A DNA stretch of 64,000 nucleotides from Struthio camelus (taxonomy: Eukaryota; Chordata; Aves; Struthioniformes; Struthionidae): contig NC_090943.1 in assembly GCF_040807025.1 (NCBI RefSeq), forward strand, positions 121,099,900-121,163,899, written 5' to 3'. This document shows positions 14,384 through 28,000 of the stretch, one piece after another; the first letter of the stretch is position 1; each line of letters starts with the position of its first letter. The translations under genes and the position numbers were made by a program. The notes beneath the pieces were generated by a model, which made no database searches, was not told where the DNA came from, and saw only the letters and a list, made by a program, of their open reading frames with translations.

Positions 14384-15530
14384 GGTAGACAGGATCTCAG
14401 GGAGTCTCTAGTCCAACTGCCTGCTCCAAGCAGGGTCAGCTGTGAGGTCAGACCAAGTTGCTCAGGGCTTTGTTCAGTTACATTCTGAAAACCTCTAAGG
14501 AAGGAGACTGCCCAACTTCTCTGGGCTACCTGTGCCCCTGCTTGACTATCCTAGGGTTGAAAAAGTTTTTCCCTATAGCCAGTTTGAACCTCTCTTGTTT
14601 CAACTTAAACTTCTCTCTCATCTTCCTGCCACGCACCACTAAAGAGCCGAGCTCCATCTTCTAGATAACTTCTCCATATGTATTAGGCAGCTACTGTTAG
14701 GTGCCTCTGAAGCTGTTTCATCTCCAGGCTCAACAAGCCCCATTCCCTCAGCCTCTCCTCACAGGGCAAGGGCTCCAACCCCCTATCTTGGTGGCCCTCT
14801 GTTCATCCTGCTCCAGTTTCTTTCCTGTACTGAGGGCCCAAAACAAGATGCGCTGTTCCAGAGGCGGTCTAACAAAGTGCTTAGCTGGGGAAGATAATCA
14901 CTTCTCTGAATCTACTGCCTGGGCTCCTGTTAATTTAACCTAGGCCCTCTGGTCTTCTCTGCCAGCAGGGCACACTGCTAGCTCATGTTCGTCTTCCCAT
15001 CTACCAAAAGTCCCAGGTCCTTTTCCAACAGAGCTGTTTCCCAGCCAGCCAGCCAGTCCCCAGCATATATTACTGTCAGGGACTCTTCCTTCTCTCATGC
15101 ATGACTACTTTTTATCCTTGCTGAATTTGTAAGATTCCTGCTGGTCCATTCCTCCAGCTTGTCTTAGTCTCTCTGGAGGGCAACCCTTCCCTTGAGCATA
15201 CTGGCTGGTCTCGATAGCTCAGTGCCATTTGCAAACTGGAATGCATTTTATCACTTCCATCAGGTCATTGGTAAAGATGTTAAACAGGACAGGTTCCAGG
15301 ACATACCTCTTGTGCTACTCCACCGCCCTCCGGGTAGATTTTGACCCATTCACCACCACCCTCTAAGCCTAATCATCCCATCAATTTTTTTTTACCCATC
15401 TAATAGCCTCCCACACAGACTGACACAGTCCAACTTGGACACAAGAACATTGTGGGAGACAATGTCAAAAGCCTTGCTAAAGTCAAGGCAAATGACATCC
15501 ACTGCTCTCCCCTGTGATGATGGCAGTGGC
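14384..15530 (-). mobile_element. CR1 LINE fragment, 3' portion, antisense to the plus strand
   Basis: The plus strand reads like reverse-complement CR1: 'ctctagtccaactgcctgct' near 14407, 'ttctctgggctacctgtgcc' near 14516, 'caagtccttttc'-type and 'gacaatgtcaaaagccttgc' near 15458, then 'aaatgacatccactgctctc'. About 1.15 kb, diverged and 5'-truncated. It lies in the same orientation as TMEM241. Confidence 0.85.
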
Positions 15531-15956
15531 AGTTCTGGTATTAATCTTCAGGTAATTAGGTTTAACTACTGACTCTGTAAACCAGTACTGCTGGGAAGAC
15601 ACATCAGAAACAAGGGCTGGTGCACACTCTCTCGGGAGTATTTTTCCTCAACACACCTCTGGAGAGTATCGATTGGTATTACCCAGATCCAGTATGCCAA
15701 GTGCTCAGCCGTACTTAATCAGCACAGCTCCATTAAACTCAGTCTAACGTCAATACTTTGCCTTAGCTAACAATTCTGGTTTGTTATGCAAGGGACTGAT
15801 ATTTGTGGCCTCAACACTTTGTGCAGAATGTTACCTGGACAGGCCCTGAGAGTTCTGATAGGAACAGCTGAGGAAACTGGAGAGATGTGAACTTCCTCAC
15901 AGTTCTCCTGGGAGATACATAGATCCACTGTGTTCCTGTGATGCTCTTTCTCTTAC

Positions 15957-16050
15957 CTTTGCAAGGAAACTCCATGCTGCATATTGCCCTGAGGTTGTGC
16001 TGTTTTTCAGTTTCGCTGTGTGCAACATCAGGAAGAATCCCAACAGTCCA
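15957..16050 (-). CDS. TMEM241: TMEM241 coding exon 13, last one found
   Basis: A 94-nt exon; joined peptide SGLLGFFLMLHTAKLKN then STTSGQYAAWSFLAK, matching human SGFLGFFLMFSTVKLKNLLA onward. The acceptor is TCTTTTGCAG. The strong donor GTAAGAG in phase 0 shows that at least one more exon follows. Confidence 0.95.
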
Positions 16051-19000
16051 CTGCAAAAGATGGGGAAAGCTTTTGTTAATAAAGTCTCTAAATTTCAACT
16101 AAGCTGCCTCTAACAGATGTCTTGATTTTCTGAATGCACAACTGAACAGACACCCTTCAAGCAGTGTTAATTCCATTTGGAGAAAGCAAGCTGGTGGACA
16201 AAGAACTTCCTTTACGTCCAGTAAATCTGGGGGTTTGTTTAGCCAGTGGCTGCAGTCTGAGTAGAGTATGTCTGACAGTTTTGTGCTTGGTCTCTAATGC
16301 ACTTGCATAATCGGAAAAGTAGAGATTACTGGAAACACGGGGTCAAATATTAACTTCAGGCACTGAAATGGCTCTGAAAAAAGGTAGTGTAAATTTCAAC
16401 AGGAGCCACACATGTTTAGCCACTAACAGGCTTCAACCTCCACAGAGACTTGGATTGGAAAAAACAAACAAAACCCCCAAAGACCATACCATCAGAAAAA
16501 TTCTGCCTGATGCTTTCAAGCCGTGCAAACTTCATAAAGTCCAAATCCCAATTAAGAAGTCAAATATATTTCTACTAGACAACAAATAGACAGATGACTC
16601 ACTAGCGCTGGGGAACAGAATATTCTAAAGCTCTCAGCTGACTAGTAAGTGAATTTTGATTCTCAAACCACTTAAGACATGTGCCCTGTGCTCCTGTAGC
16701 CAAGCCTACTCTTCAGGCAACTGTTCCACATGTCACTGGACTTTAGACAACTTATAAGCTTGGCCTCTGGATTCTGTTTCACTTATATATTTGCATCCCA
16801 CTGGTTATGAACCAGGGACATAGCGTAAGCAAGCAAGGAATAAAAAGGAACTTCAAAATACGTAAGGAACAAATCACCGCCTGGCTAGTACAGAGGCATA
16901 AGAGATTATAAAGTACTGTGGGAGGCAGCATGGGAAAGGAAATAGGATCAAAGCAGCATGCAGGTAGTGAGCAAAATGGGCCATGGCACTTGAAGAGGGT
17001 ATGCTGTCCCAGATGCTGATGCAATGTAGCTGGTCCCTTCTCTGCTCCAGCAGAAAGGAGATTGTGGCCCCTCTGCTCCAGGCTAAAAGTTCTATGCTGG
17101 GCTTTTAACGTGAGCCAAAAGCTGTTCCCTGCTCAGGACATGGAACAAAGTCATGACTCAGCCTGTGTAAAACACCATGGGTGCAGGTGTTTTTGGTATA
17201 TCAAACACAGGAGGGTATTGTAACTGCCCAGGAGGAAGAGATACTGCAGTGTCTTTCATTGAACCATAACACAAGATCCCAAAGGACTACCTGCTGCACC
17301 TGGAACCAAGCAGATGCTGCTTGGATGACTTAATAAAAGAGAGGCCCAAAATCAGCTACCAGTTGCAGAGAATGGGCAGAACATTCCACAGTGAGAAGTT
17401 GGTGAATTCAGTGAAATACTAAGCAGCACTGCCTAAACTCCTGAAAGTCTAGTAGCTGGCTAAAGATTAAAAACTTCTTCCCTTCTGAAAGGGGGTTTTA
17501 GTCAGACTGATTCAAAGCTGTTTAGTGTAATACAGAGATAAAGAGTGAAGCAGCTAAGTATAATACCTGAAATACTGACACCATTGAGTAAACACTTAAT
17601 GAAACAATGGAAGCAGTTTGCACATAAGTCCTAATGTGCCAGACCTTCTACACCGGTGGCAGATGATGCAGCAAACTGCATCACTTCCCTTGCTTTATAT
17701 CATATAGGTTTTCTTCCACATCTGTAATGTTTACAAAGGCACTGAATAACAAGATGCAGAGGAGCAACTGGGATGCTTGTTTCTACATCTAACTACTCCT
17801 TTCCCATTGTTTCAGGGAAGTGTGATCGAGAGTGCTATCTACCCTATGTATAATGAAAAGGAAACAGAAGCATAAGACTACAAACAATAAAAATTCAATA
17901 AAGTAAGAGAGAGGAAAAGGAATATCTGGGCTAACTAATATTCACTGGTGCCTGAAACTGGACCTTGTCTTCAAGAAGACATGTATCTCACTTATCTACC
18001 ATGGAATGAGCTATTCATCAAAAGCTAAATGCAAGTTGTTAGTAGTGGGGATAGTCTACTCTTGAATAAAGTACTTTTGTACCAAAAAAACCTACATAGG
18101 GTAATTATTTAACGATCATTTTTCATACCCCCTTTTAATAGATAGCCACAAATAAGAAAAGCCCTAACAATCACACAATATTTTTGCCATCAATTAACAT
18201 GAAAATACAAGTTTTTCCCCCTTTAAAAAGAAAAACATTTTCCTTGGGCAAAAGTTTGGAGGAGAAGGAGTAAAATCTGAGTTAAGAGCTATAGAAGACA
18301 ACCTTAGGTTGTCCTGTGAGGGCCGTGAACTTTTGCATCTCAAAATAGAGGGACCCTTGTTAAAGCTTTTCCCTCTTACCCCAAAAAAAGCATTCTGCCA
18401 AGTAACAAGATGTACAGGCAAATAAATCCATGTACATTCATATAGCGCTGAAGACTAATACTTTGTAATCACTGCAACAAGCGAGCTTTACAAGGGCTAA
18501 TCCAACTTGAGAAGCATTTGAGAGATGCTGTTTATCAAAGCTTTGCTACATTAGGTAAAAATATTTTACTAGAGACTGGGAACCCTCATGGTCAGAATAC
18601 GCTCACCCAAATAAACACATATACTTCCATCTGTGACGAGCCAATTTGAATCTCAGGCTTTCAAGCACATATTGACAGAATCACTTCTCTGCACTTTTAC
18701 TGACTTGTGCCAGGAGAAACTAAAATAACTAAAGTTTTGCGTATTCCAAATTTTGAACTGAGAGACAAGCTTGGAACTCAGATTCTCTTATTTTGAAAAC
18801 ATTCACATGCCCTGTTATAGAGAGGTTACCTGGCACAGCAGCTGCTGTGAAATCTGTAGAAGTACAGGAATGGAAAGTCCAAGGCACTGAAGAGATCACC
18901 TGAGGGACAAAGCAATACACTCAGTGGAAAATAGGAGGGGGAAAAAAAAAAAATACCCGCTGTTACAGGCAGGGAACAGCAATTATATGACCATTACTAG

Positions 19001-22000
19001 TTTAACATTCCTTTGAGTCCTCGCAGCTGCCTGACTTTTCATTTGTGATGCTTTCCACATTTCTAGCGTGCTTAATGATTTCTCTGACGTTCTTAATTCT
19101 AGCCAGTTCCTGCCTTCAGTTGAAAAGGGTGAAAGGATTGCATAAAACCCAAGAATATTCTGTGTTAGTAGATAAATAATCCTGTTGATGCAACAGTTGC
19201 CAGTTAGACATGCATCATACCCACCTTTTTTTTTTTTTTTTTTTTTTTAACCTCAGAGCCCACAATGGTTCCTACTGTAGTCAGGAAACTGATTTACTGA
19301 AGCAACAGGAAACGTAGATATATGTTGGCTGTTTCCCTCTCTGGAATTTGAACTCTGACACACAGCACAAGTTGGGAGGTTTAAGAACACTCTCCCAGAC
19401 CCAGGCTGAGCTCTAGAGTACTTGCATTTCCAGGCACCTGGGCCCAAGAGCTCTCAGAAACAATTCCCTGGAGTTTTCTTGCCTTCAAGGCTCTACAGAT
19501 TCAGAGGAAGTTCTGTCTTTTACCTTTTGAAATGCAGGTCTATTTTCCTTGCCATTTCTGACTACCCTCACGTGAGAATGCTGTATACACAATGTGAACA
19601 ACCAGGCAGAAGAGGAAATTGATGTTTATTTAATACTTCTGTCTTTCTGATTGAACAGTGTTCTAGTGAAAGTAATACATAGGCATCTTGATTATTCTAA
19701 CAACTGAAACATCAGTATGAGAGGAATATTGCCTACCCTCAAATACCTGATTCTCCACTTTTATTCTTTTTTTTTTTTTAAATAAAGAACCCTTATTATT
19801 TTACCATAAACCAGCTCAAAAGCTGTTTGTTGTCTGTCACATGTTGCTTCTTTGCAAAGGGCAGGTAAGAAAGAAATTATTAAATATCACATAGATTCCA
19901 CAGTGCTAGGTACCTTCCTCCTCTTCCTAAAGGATGTCACATTATTAGTCATTTTGCCATTGAATTCTAGGGCTAAACTCCTACAGGATTAGGAGTTTGC
20001 AGGCATGGAAAGGGAAAGGTAATATGCAGACCTAATGAAGGAATATCTCAATCCACTTTACCTGCTGGATGGGATGCAGAGGCCAACAGGACCACACTGG
20101 AGAAAAAAAATTAATTTTATGCTATAGTATTTATGACATGGCCTGAACATATAGACAGTTTTGCATGTGTTCTTTCATGGGTGAAATAAATTTCACTGAA
20201 GTAGAATAACTGAGGCATAAGTACCAAATCAATAACATTGGTTGGGAAGGATCTCCGGGGTCACCTAGTTCAACCACTCACCTGAAGTCGGTCTATCACG
20301 AACACACAGACATGTTCCCTGTTGCTTTGTCTAGCTAGATTTTGAAAGTGTCCCAGAGTGCAGATTCCACTTGTTTTAATGTCACTCTGTCCCTCCTAAT
20401 GTGCAGTTTTTAAGCAGCTTAGCTGTTGTACCATATTATACCATCTGCTACTCCTTAGAAGAGCATGACTCTCATCTTTGTAATTCCCTTTCAAGGGGGT
20501 ATAGGCAGTTGTTAAGTTGCCCCTGGGTCTCCATTTTGCCAGTCTCACCAAGACCAGCTCCCTCAAACTCTCCTTGTAGTAGGCCATGCGCTCTAGGTCC
20601 CTAACAACGTCTGCAGTCCTCTGCTAGATTCTCCTCAGTTTCTCAGCATCTTTCTCAAAGAAGGAGGCCAAAACTGAATAGAGTATTCCAGGGGCAGCCT
20701 CCAAAACGCTAAGTAGGACAATACTGAGAGGGAGAACAATTTCCCTAGATCTGCTGGTCACTCTTCCTATATGTATTCCAGTATACACTTTGCCTTAACT
20801 TGCCATGAGAGTGCCTCATATTGATATTACCATTCACTGTAACCCCCAAGTCCTTTTCATTAGAAGTGCTATTCAGCATTGCCAGTTGGTGACACCATTG
20901 AGACAGAACTTATATGGAACTGTACTTGTGCCTAAACTTGTGTGCCCCTCTGTCCGGGGGGGGGGGGGGGGATTTCAACTGTGTGTGCAAATGTCTGGTC
21001 TGTAGAACACACATTTGTTATAACAGTCAAATACCCAATTCTATAAGTGTGACTGTGCATACACTGCATATTCATGCCCAAAACATCACTTGGAAAAAGG
21101 ACAAATGCTGCAATTAAACAGTTTTTTTCAATGCACTTTTAAATACTGAGCATCATCTCAACTCATGCACGCTTTTTTCAAAGATGCAAGTGAATAAGAA
21201 AATCAGCTATGACCAGTTCTTTACTGGAGGATCATTTAATACTTTTGAGGTCCCATAAGGACTTCATGCTCTAAGTTTGCAGTATCGGTTGTACAGAGGC
21301 TTCTTCATCACTATTGACTGTTCCTGCCACTCTACATTGTTTCCAAGGTTAAAAGGCTACAGACAAAAATTCTGGGACACTTTAAACTGGGAGAAGCAAG
21401 CAAATCTTCCAAAGCAAAACTACAGCTCCCTCCAGATACCAACAATACATGCCCATGATGAAAGAGAAAAGAATATCTGGAGAGACCTTCTCTCTGAAAA
21501 GTAGCAAGCACTGAACTTATGAAGGTAAAAAGACATTCGTTAATGTCACGAATGCTAAAGCTAGGCAATTTCCCCTAATTACCACCAATTCTCACTAGGC
21601 CCAGTAGTAGCAGTAAAGTAGAAACCCAACCAGTGGAGGAATGGAATCCTGCATGACAAAAAGACAAGACGAAAGCAACAGCTGGAAGTGGTTCCAAGCA
21701 CACACGGTGATGGGTAGAAAACTGAACTCCCTGTAAATGAGCTAACTCAGGTACCCACAACAGTACAATCTCATCAGCAAGGTGCTCAGACCAGGCCAAC
21801 TCTGGTTTTTCAGAGTTAACACAGCTATTGTTTCCAAGCTAGTTCACTTTCAGCTAGTTCCCATTCTCTGTATGACCATGTGACTGCACTTTGTGGCCTC
21901 TCTTCAGCATGCTTCAGCGAATCACAGGGTTATTCCCAGAGGCACCTGCACCAAATGAACTCCAAAGAACATGGAAATCCTGTGACTAGTAAAGTCTCAG

Positions 22001-25000
22001 AGGGGAAGCTCATAACTGAAACCAGCGGTAGAAGACGAAGGGCTGAAAAAGGAAACTGGTCATGAAGGATATATAGTCAGGTATTTCAGGCTTAACATTT
22101 TATACAAAGTATTTGAAAGACTTACAACATGCAATACTCTTCTGCCCCTCCTCCCCCACACATACACACTCTCCCCACACTAGATGGCCAAAAGGAGTTC
22201 ACAATAAATAAGCTCAATACCACAGTTTCCTGTTAAAAGACAGAAAAGGAAGCAGGGGCCTATCGCTTTTGACTGAATAAGAAAGACAACAGGAGACTGG
22301 AAGAACAAGTGAAACTGAATCAACAGTGATGAGAATTATGACTAAGCTGTGTTCCTCCGTTTTTGCTTTCTGCTTTATTACTACTTAAACAAAAAAAGTG
22401 AGATTGGGAAATGTTCAAAAAGAAACTTCCTTCTGCAACCAAAAGAAATTGATAAGGCCACCAGACACCCCAGGCTTGGATCCAAAGAAAATATGAGAGG
22501 AAAACAAAGCTTTTTTTTGTGTGAAGTGAGGGGCAGGTTAAGGCAAATGGGCTAGATGGCAATACAACCACATTGAAACTCTGCCCTGAACAGAACATCA
22601 GTAGGAAAGATAGTGATGTTGCAGGACCAGATTAGGGATTCAGGGGTTTCCAGGAGGACAGTCTGGACATCAGGTCTCAACAGAAGAAACAAAACCTCTT
22701 TGCAGGGCTCCTCTACTCTTCCTTTCTTCCTCATACTCATAATGCACTACTTTGGACTGGATCATCTACAGTTTTCCATCCGGCTAAAAAGAAGGGGGGG
22801 GGATTCAGCCAGAAAAGCAATTTATGCCCACAAAGCTGCCTTTGCCTATTACAAAAAGTCTACTGCAGCTTTCTGAACTTACAAATGTGCCAGATAAGCA
22901 CATTTTCCAAAAGCCAGCTATAGTATAGTTACACAGGGTAGAGTCTTTACCCCACATCTTTGCCAGTACCATTTATTTATTCAATGTTTGACATTCTCCT
23001 GTTCTAAGTCCTTGTTTTGTCTTCACCAGTGACTGCTAGGCTGTCCGGCATGCCTTTGTGAACAGAGATAGCTATTGGGATGTACCAAAACTTTCTTCCA
23101 GGAGCAACATAGCTGTATCCACCTCATCATAGGAAAAAGATCAAGACAAACTATGACCCACTTCTAAGAAGCACTATGTATACCTCAACATGCTAGGTGA
23201 ACATTACTACCCCCTCACGCTACCTCTTGTCAGCTAGCTGGGAAAAAAAAAAAATCTGGCTCCCACTTTGATGGGAGACCGGAAAGGAATAAAAGAAAAT
23301 GTCAGGTTACTGAACAAACACTAGTTAGTATCAGTAGCACAGAAGTCAGAGTGCAGGGAAATATAATACCATGGCGAAAAAAAGCAGCTGCAGGAGCAAG
23401 ACTGGGAGAATGAGGTTCTTGGAAGTGTATCTCCCCTCTATCTCCCCTCTTCCCCCTGCAGCTTAAATACAGGGGAGAGGGACAAGAGAAGCAGCATCAC
23501 GCATCCCTTCGGCGCATGAAGTACAGTTCTGCTTTCCCTCCTATACTTGTCCCCTATCTGGCTCCTTTAAAAAAAATAAAAATAATAACGAAGTGAGAAG
23601 AATGCCACACTTTCAACATGAGCAAATATTTCTTCAGACCTATTTTGTTCTGGAAAGTTCCCATCCACGTACATTTGCTAACACCCTAATTTATGATATT
23701 TTCCCCCAAAATTTGTTCCAGATTTCAAAACAAGAAACAGTGCATGTAGGGACATAGTACAGTAGGAGACTTTGCTAGTTTCAGTTGCACCTCTGGCAAT
23801 ATCCAATAGAGCCAATGTAGGTAATATTTTTTAATCTCAACGTGTTTTTTTTAACCTAACATATTAGTACATGAAAATATCCAGTAGCTCGGGGCAAAAC
23901 TTTTAATCTACTCTATCCAGGCAGCATCCACGTTCAGAGTACAAGTCTGTTTTTGTACTAAACAGAAACACTTTCAACAGACCCTACTATAATAAGCAAT
24001 ATCTGGCTGTGTTCACATAGCTGCTCTTCCCCCCCCCCCCACAGTCACACATTAGCTGTCTGAACCATGCTAGAAATGAGGAGCTGTAAAGGCCTATTGA
24101 TACTATTCTTAATAAAAAGAAGTTGCATGGATACTACACTACGAAGTTCTCCTCATACATGGGAGTACAGACAAGACGACCAGCGCGTCACACTTTCCTA
24201 TTCTGGAGATGAAACTGCGATCCTCTCTCAGCTGAAATAGGCTTTGAGAAGCCTGGTACAGAGAGAGCAGTATATACCTCAAAACGTGCTAAAATCACAG
24301 AATGTGATGTTGGGCACCTTCTGCCAGAGGTAGTCACATGTTTACAGTAACTCTGACCAAGAATTGACCATAAGGAGTTAGCACTCATTCAGACAATGTT
24401 CAAAATAAAATGTTTTATGTGATTTAAAATACATTTTTATTGTCTTCCATGGAAATTAAGCTAATGCAATAATAGTGTGTGTCTGTCAGTCACCCCTTAC
24501 AGCTCTCAAACACATTAAGAAACAGTTTCATCCAAACTTGAGAAGCAGAGACCTCAAAGTTAATTACATGCTCACAGGTCTCATGAAGAGACAACTACCA
24601 GTGCCTTCTGTGACAGAAAGCTCTCAGCCTCATTAAACACCTGAGAATCTCCATTGCAGTGGTACCTCATGAAGGTCACAAACAAGGAGAAAGCTCCTGC
24701 CAAATTTCACACCATGCTGAACACCAACTATAACAACGAAAAAGAAGTCTGTAAGAAACCAGATGCCACTTGTTCCACTGCTCATGTAACTATTTGTTTT
24801 CCACAGACATGACGAGGCCCAAATGCCAGAGACTGCAATGTTCTCTAACAGTAGAAGCATGCACGTGGATGTGTGTCCATAGACCCAACATAAACAAACA
24901 AGTATATGTTCATCTGCCTTCTCTTTTCAAAGCACCACCTGTTCTCCAGCAATTGCTTTGTATCATCACCTTCCAAGCTACACTGACCTTAAGCCCTTGA

Positions 25001-28000
25001 TGAAAATCTTCACAAGGTTTGATAACATATTTTTGCTTGTAAAGAGCTGCTTAAAAAAAAAAGCAACCTCCCAACTCCCACAACTCCATTGCTAAAAAAA
25101 GGCTTTTAAATACAAACCACTGCACCAGCAGATCTCAGTTTTTAGTGAACAATATCTTTTTCAAGAACCTCTAAACCAGTAATCATCCTTTCCATTCAAT
25201 GTAGAACTCCTGCTCTCTGCTGGACACAACCTCACAGACTTCAAAGGATACCATCAGCTAACATAGTAGAGCATTTGACCCTAATTTTTCAATCTAAGCT
25301 GCAAAATTGAGACTCTGAGCTATAATTTGAATTTAAAGGTTCACGCTCAGGTGAGCTTCAACTAACATGACAATTGAGAGTTATAGTCAGACAGATGCCA
25401 AATGAAAAAAATTAAAATAAAGTAAATAAATTTTACTGTTCTCAATTTTTCTCCCTTTGACATTAGACAAAGAGCTGCCAGTAGAACAAAGGGCTGCTTT
25501 AAGCAGAACAGGTCTCTCAAGACTTCACAGATTATTTCTGTACATAGCAGCATATCTCCAAATTCTAACTGTAACATTCTTCTAAACAGCTTCAATAAAA
25601 GCAGCTGCCTTCTTTGACTAAACTTGACTTGCTTTGCACTTCACAGTAGATGGAAAATAACAACTGAAAACAACTTAAACAAACCAAAAGCCTACTGCAA
25701 GCAAACTGATATTCAGATATTGCCAATGCATGGATCCTTGGTGAATACTCACTAGAACTACACAAACCCATAATCAGAGGGCTGCACTACTCAGTTATGA
25801 ATATAGGAGATGTGATTGGAGTAAGATGGATAGAGATACACTGTGTTATCAAGTTGATGTTCATAAGATAAAAGGGAACTGAAGTCAAACAACTGTCCTA
25901 CACGCATCCCTATAAAGGTCTTTACCAAATGTGGTCAGACAGGAACACACAGACATCTAATCAAATAGACAAGCATGATTTCACTTTTGTGATGCTTAGC
26001 TATAACTTATGCTCTCTGTTCTGCTTCTACCCAAGCCAACTGATGGGTTTCATTCCGTTAGACCACGCACCTTCCTTAGAGCTTAGTATTCACACTGCAT
26101 AGTATTTCCTTACAATTTCATCTACCATTCCAAGAAGAGGTCAATGGGTACAAGAAAGAGTGAGGCAAGAGGTTTGCTTATGGATGGAGGAGGATCTAGC
26201 AAAATCTCTGCATGCCTTACTTCAAATAAAGCCTCAGAAAAATCTAGTGGAAGCCATGCAAGCTAATTGCATTGGCGTAGATGGTTCTTTGGGGAAAGGA
26301 CTGGACACCACCCCCACTCCCAACACACACAGGACTCTGGTTAGTGACTCAAGCTCTTTCATTAACCACAAAACAACAAATCAGTTTTGTATCTCCAAAT
26401 CAGGAAAACCACTAAAGGTCTGAATTACTCAATCCCCCTAACAGCACTCTGAACAATTGGTTACTGCTCATGTTCTTTGCACATGGTACATCTATAATCA
26501 CTATCTTCTCCCTCCGGCAATTTTGTGCAAGTTTGATTTTTCCGAGCGGAGATTGCCAAGGAGTTACCCCATAAATATTATTCTGGAAAGATCTCTTGTG
26601 CACATGGCGATTAAAAATTCATAATTAACACATCATTACTTCCCCAGGTGTACATTGGCATATCCACCTGTAACCAGAGCCAAAGCATTCAGCTGCTAAG
26701 CATGTTCTTTCCATGAACGTCCTGCTAACCAAGTATATTTAAGTAGTGGTAGCTATGAGTTTCCTAAGCAAAACATGGTTGAAAATTAAAACATATACCA
26801 CACAAAACCAACCACAGTACATCAAAGACTTATCGATTTTACCTGAATACATAGTTGATATACTGCTGGTCCAGGTCACTGGGAGGGGGGGAAAAAGGTG
26901 TTTTTAGTAACACAGCTCATTTGATAGAAGAGATGAATATATTAATTTACACATCAGTTACACTGCTTTTACATTATTTCTGTTGTTACTATGCCAATGG
27001 TAATCTCATTGAAAGTGAAGACAATGGGAGACTGACTAAAGACCGGAATAAATGAGCCTATCCATATTCTATATACATATGCATTATGTTCACATACATG
27101 CTCATAACATTCAGTGGGAACGTATCCATCCTCAGTGGGAACATATCCATCCCCATACAGACAACTGCAGACTACAGATGCCATGAACATGTAATGTCAC
27201 CTGATTTCAAACACTGTTTACTGCCGGCTTAGTTCTAAAGTAGTCATGGGATTGGTGCAAGGTTTCAAGATTAAGGTACTCATTCAAGTTTTGTTGCAAG
27301 TCACCAGCTGTTACATGCTTTCGAGACTTGCTCGCAAAGGGAGATACTGACACACAAATCCTGTGGCTTTCAAGTTTGTGGCTTTTCACAAACTAACGTT
27401 TCCTCTTAATGCCGCTGACGTTAATGAGTGGATCTTTTTGCAGGACTAAAGGATGTTATCTTCATCCTTTGATAACATACTATTTAAAATTAATGCAGTA
27501 TTTGAATCAGTATAAATATCAATAGCCATATAGTATAGTTAAAATTATCAATAAATAAGGCTCCTCTGGTAAGGAAAAAAAAAAAAAAATCACTAATGAT
27601 CAAGAGTGCCCCACTTTATTCTGATAAAGCAGAGATCCCTACAGTTTACCTCACTGCTGGATAAATAAGAGTCTAAACTTCTTTGATAGCAATCTCTTCC
27701 TTTTTAAGAGAATATTAGAACATTACCTTAGAGAGCTAGGTTTCCATAACTTGTGAAATATTTTGTAAGCTCCTGTAATTGAAATGACAAGTGTAACTGC
27801 TGCAGCATGCAATCACTCCGACAAACAATGAATGGTTTGGCCATAGTACAGACATGGAACCTTCTGAATTACAGCTAGCAACGTGGCACAAAGGATGCCT
27901 GAATCAGGAATAAAAATCACCTATCACTTCAAATTAATGGGTTTTCAAAGTATGACAGTACTCTGAGATGATAATACTATGTGTTTCTCCTAATCTCTCT

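Larger units (their letters stand above)
1..15956 (-). other. Terminal TMEM241 intron in window, non-coding
   Basis: Almost 16 kb without a convincing exon. It holds a CR1 fragment, a (GT)11 microsatellite, a 16-base G tract, an A/T inverted homopolymer pair near 3112 to 3141 and a cluster of RFX-like motifs near 9500 to 9760. The missing TMEM241 C-terminal exon was looked for here and not found. Confidence 0.7.
20097..26842 (-). other. TMEM241 intron 10
   Basis: The largest intron fully inside the window. It begins with a CR1 fragment and a 16-base G tract; a 12-base C run lies near 24029. No exon was seen in the remainder. Confidence 0.7.

Noticed and set aside
24290-24345. Possible fourth CR1 3' end (text resembling 'cacagaatg...gttgggcacc')
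   Set aside because: Only a few bases resemble CR1 and the match does not continue.
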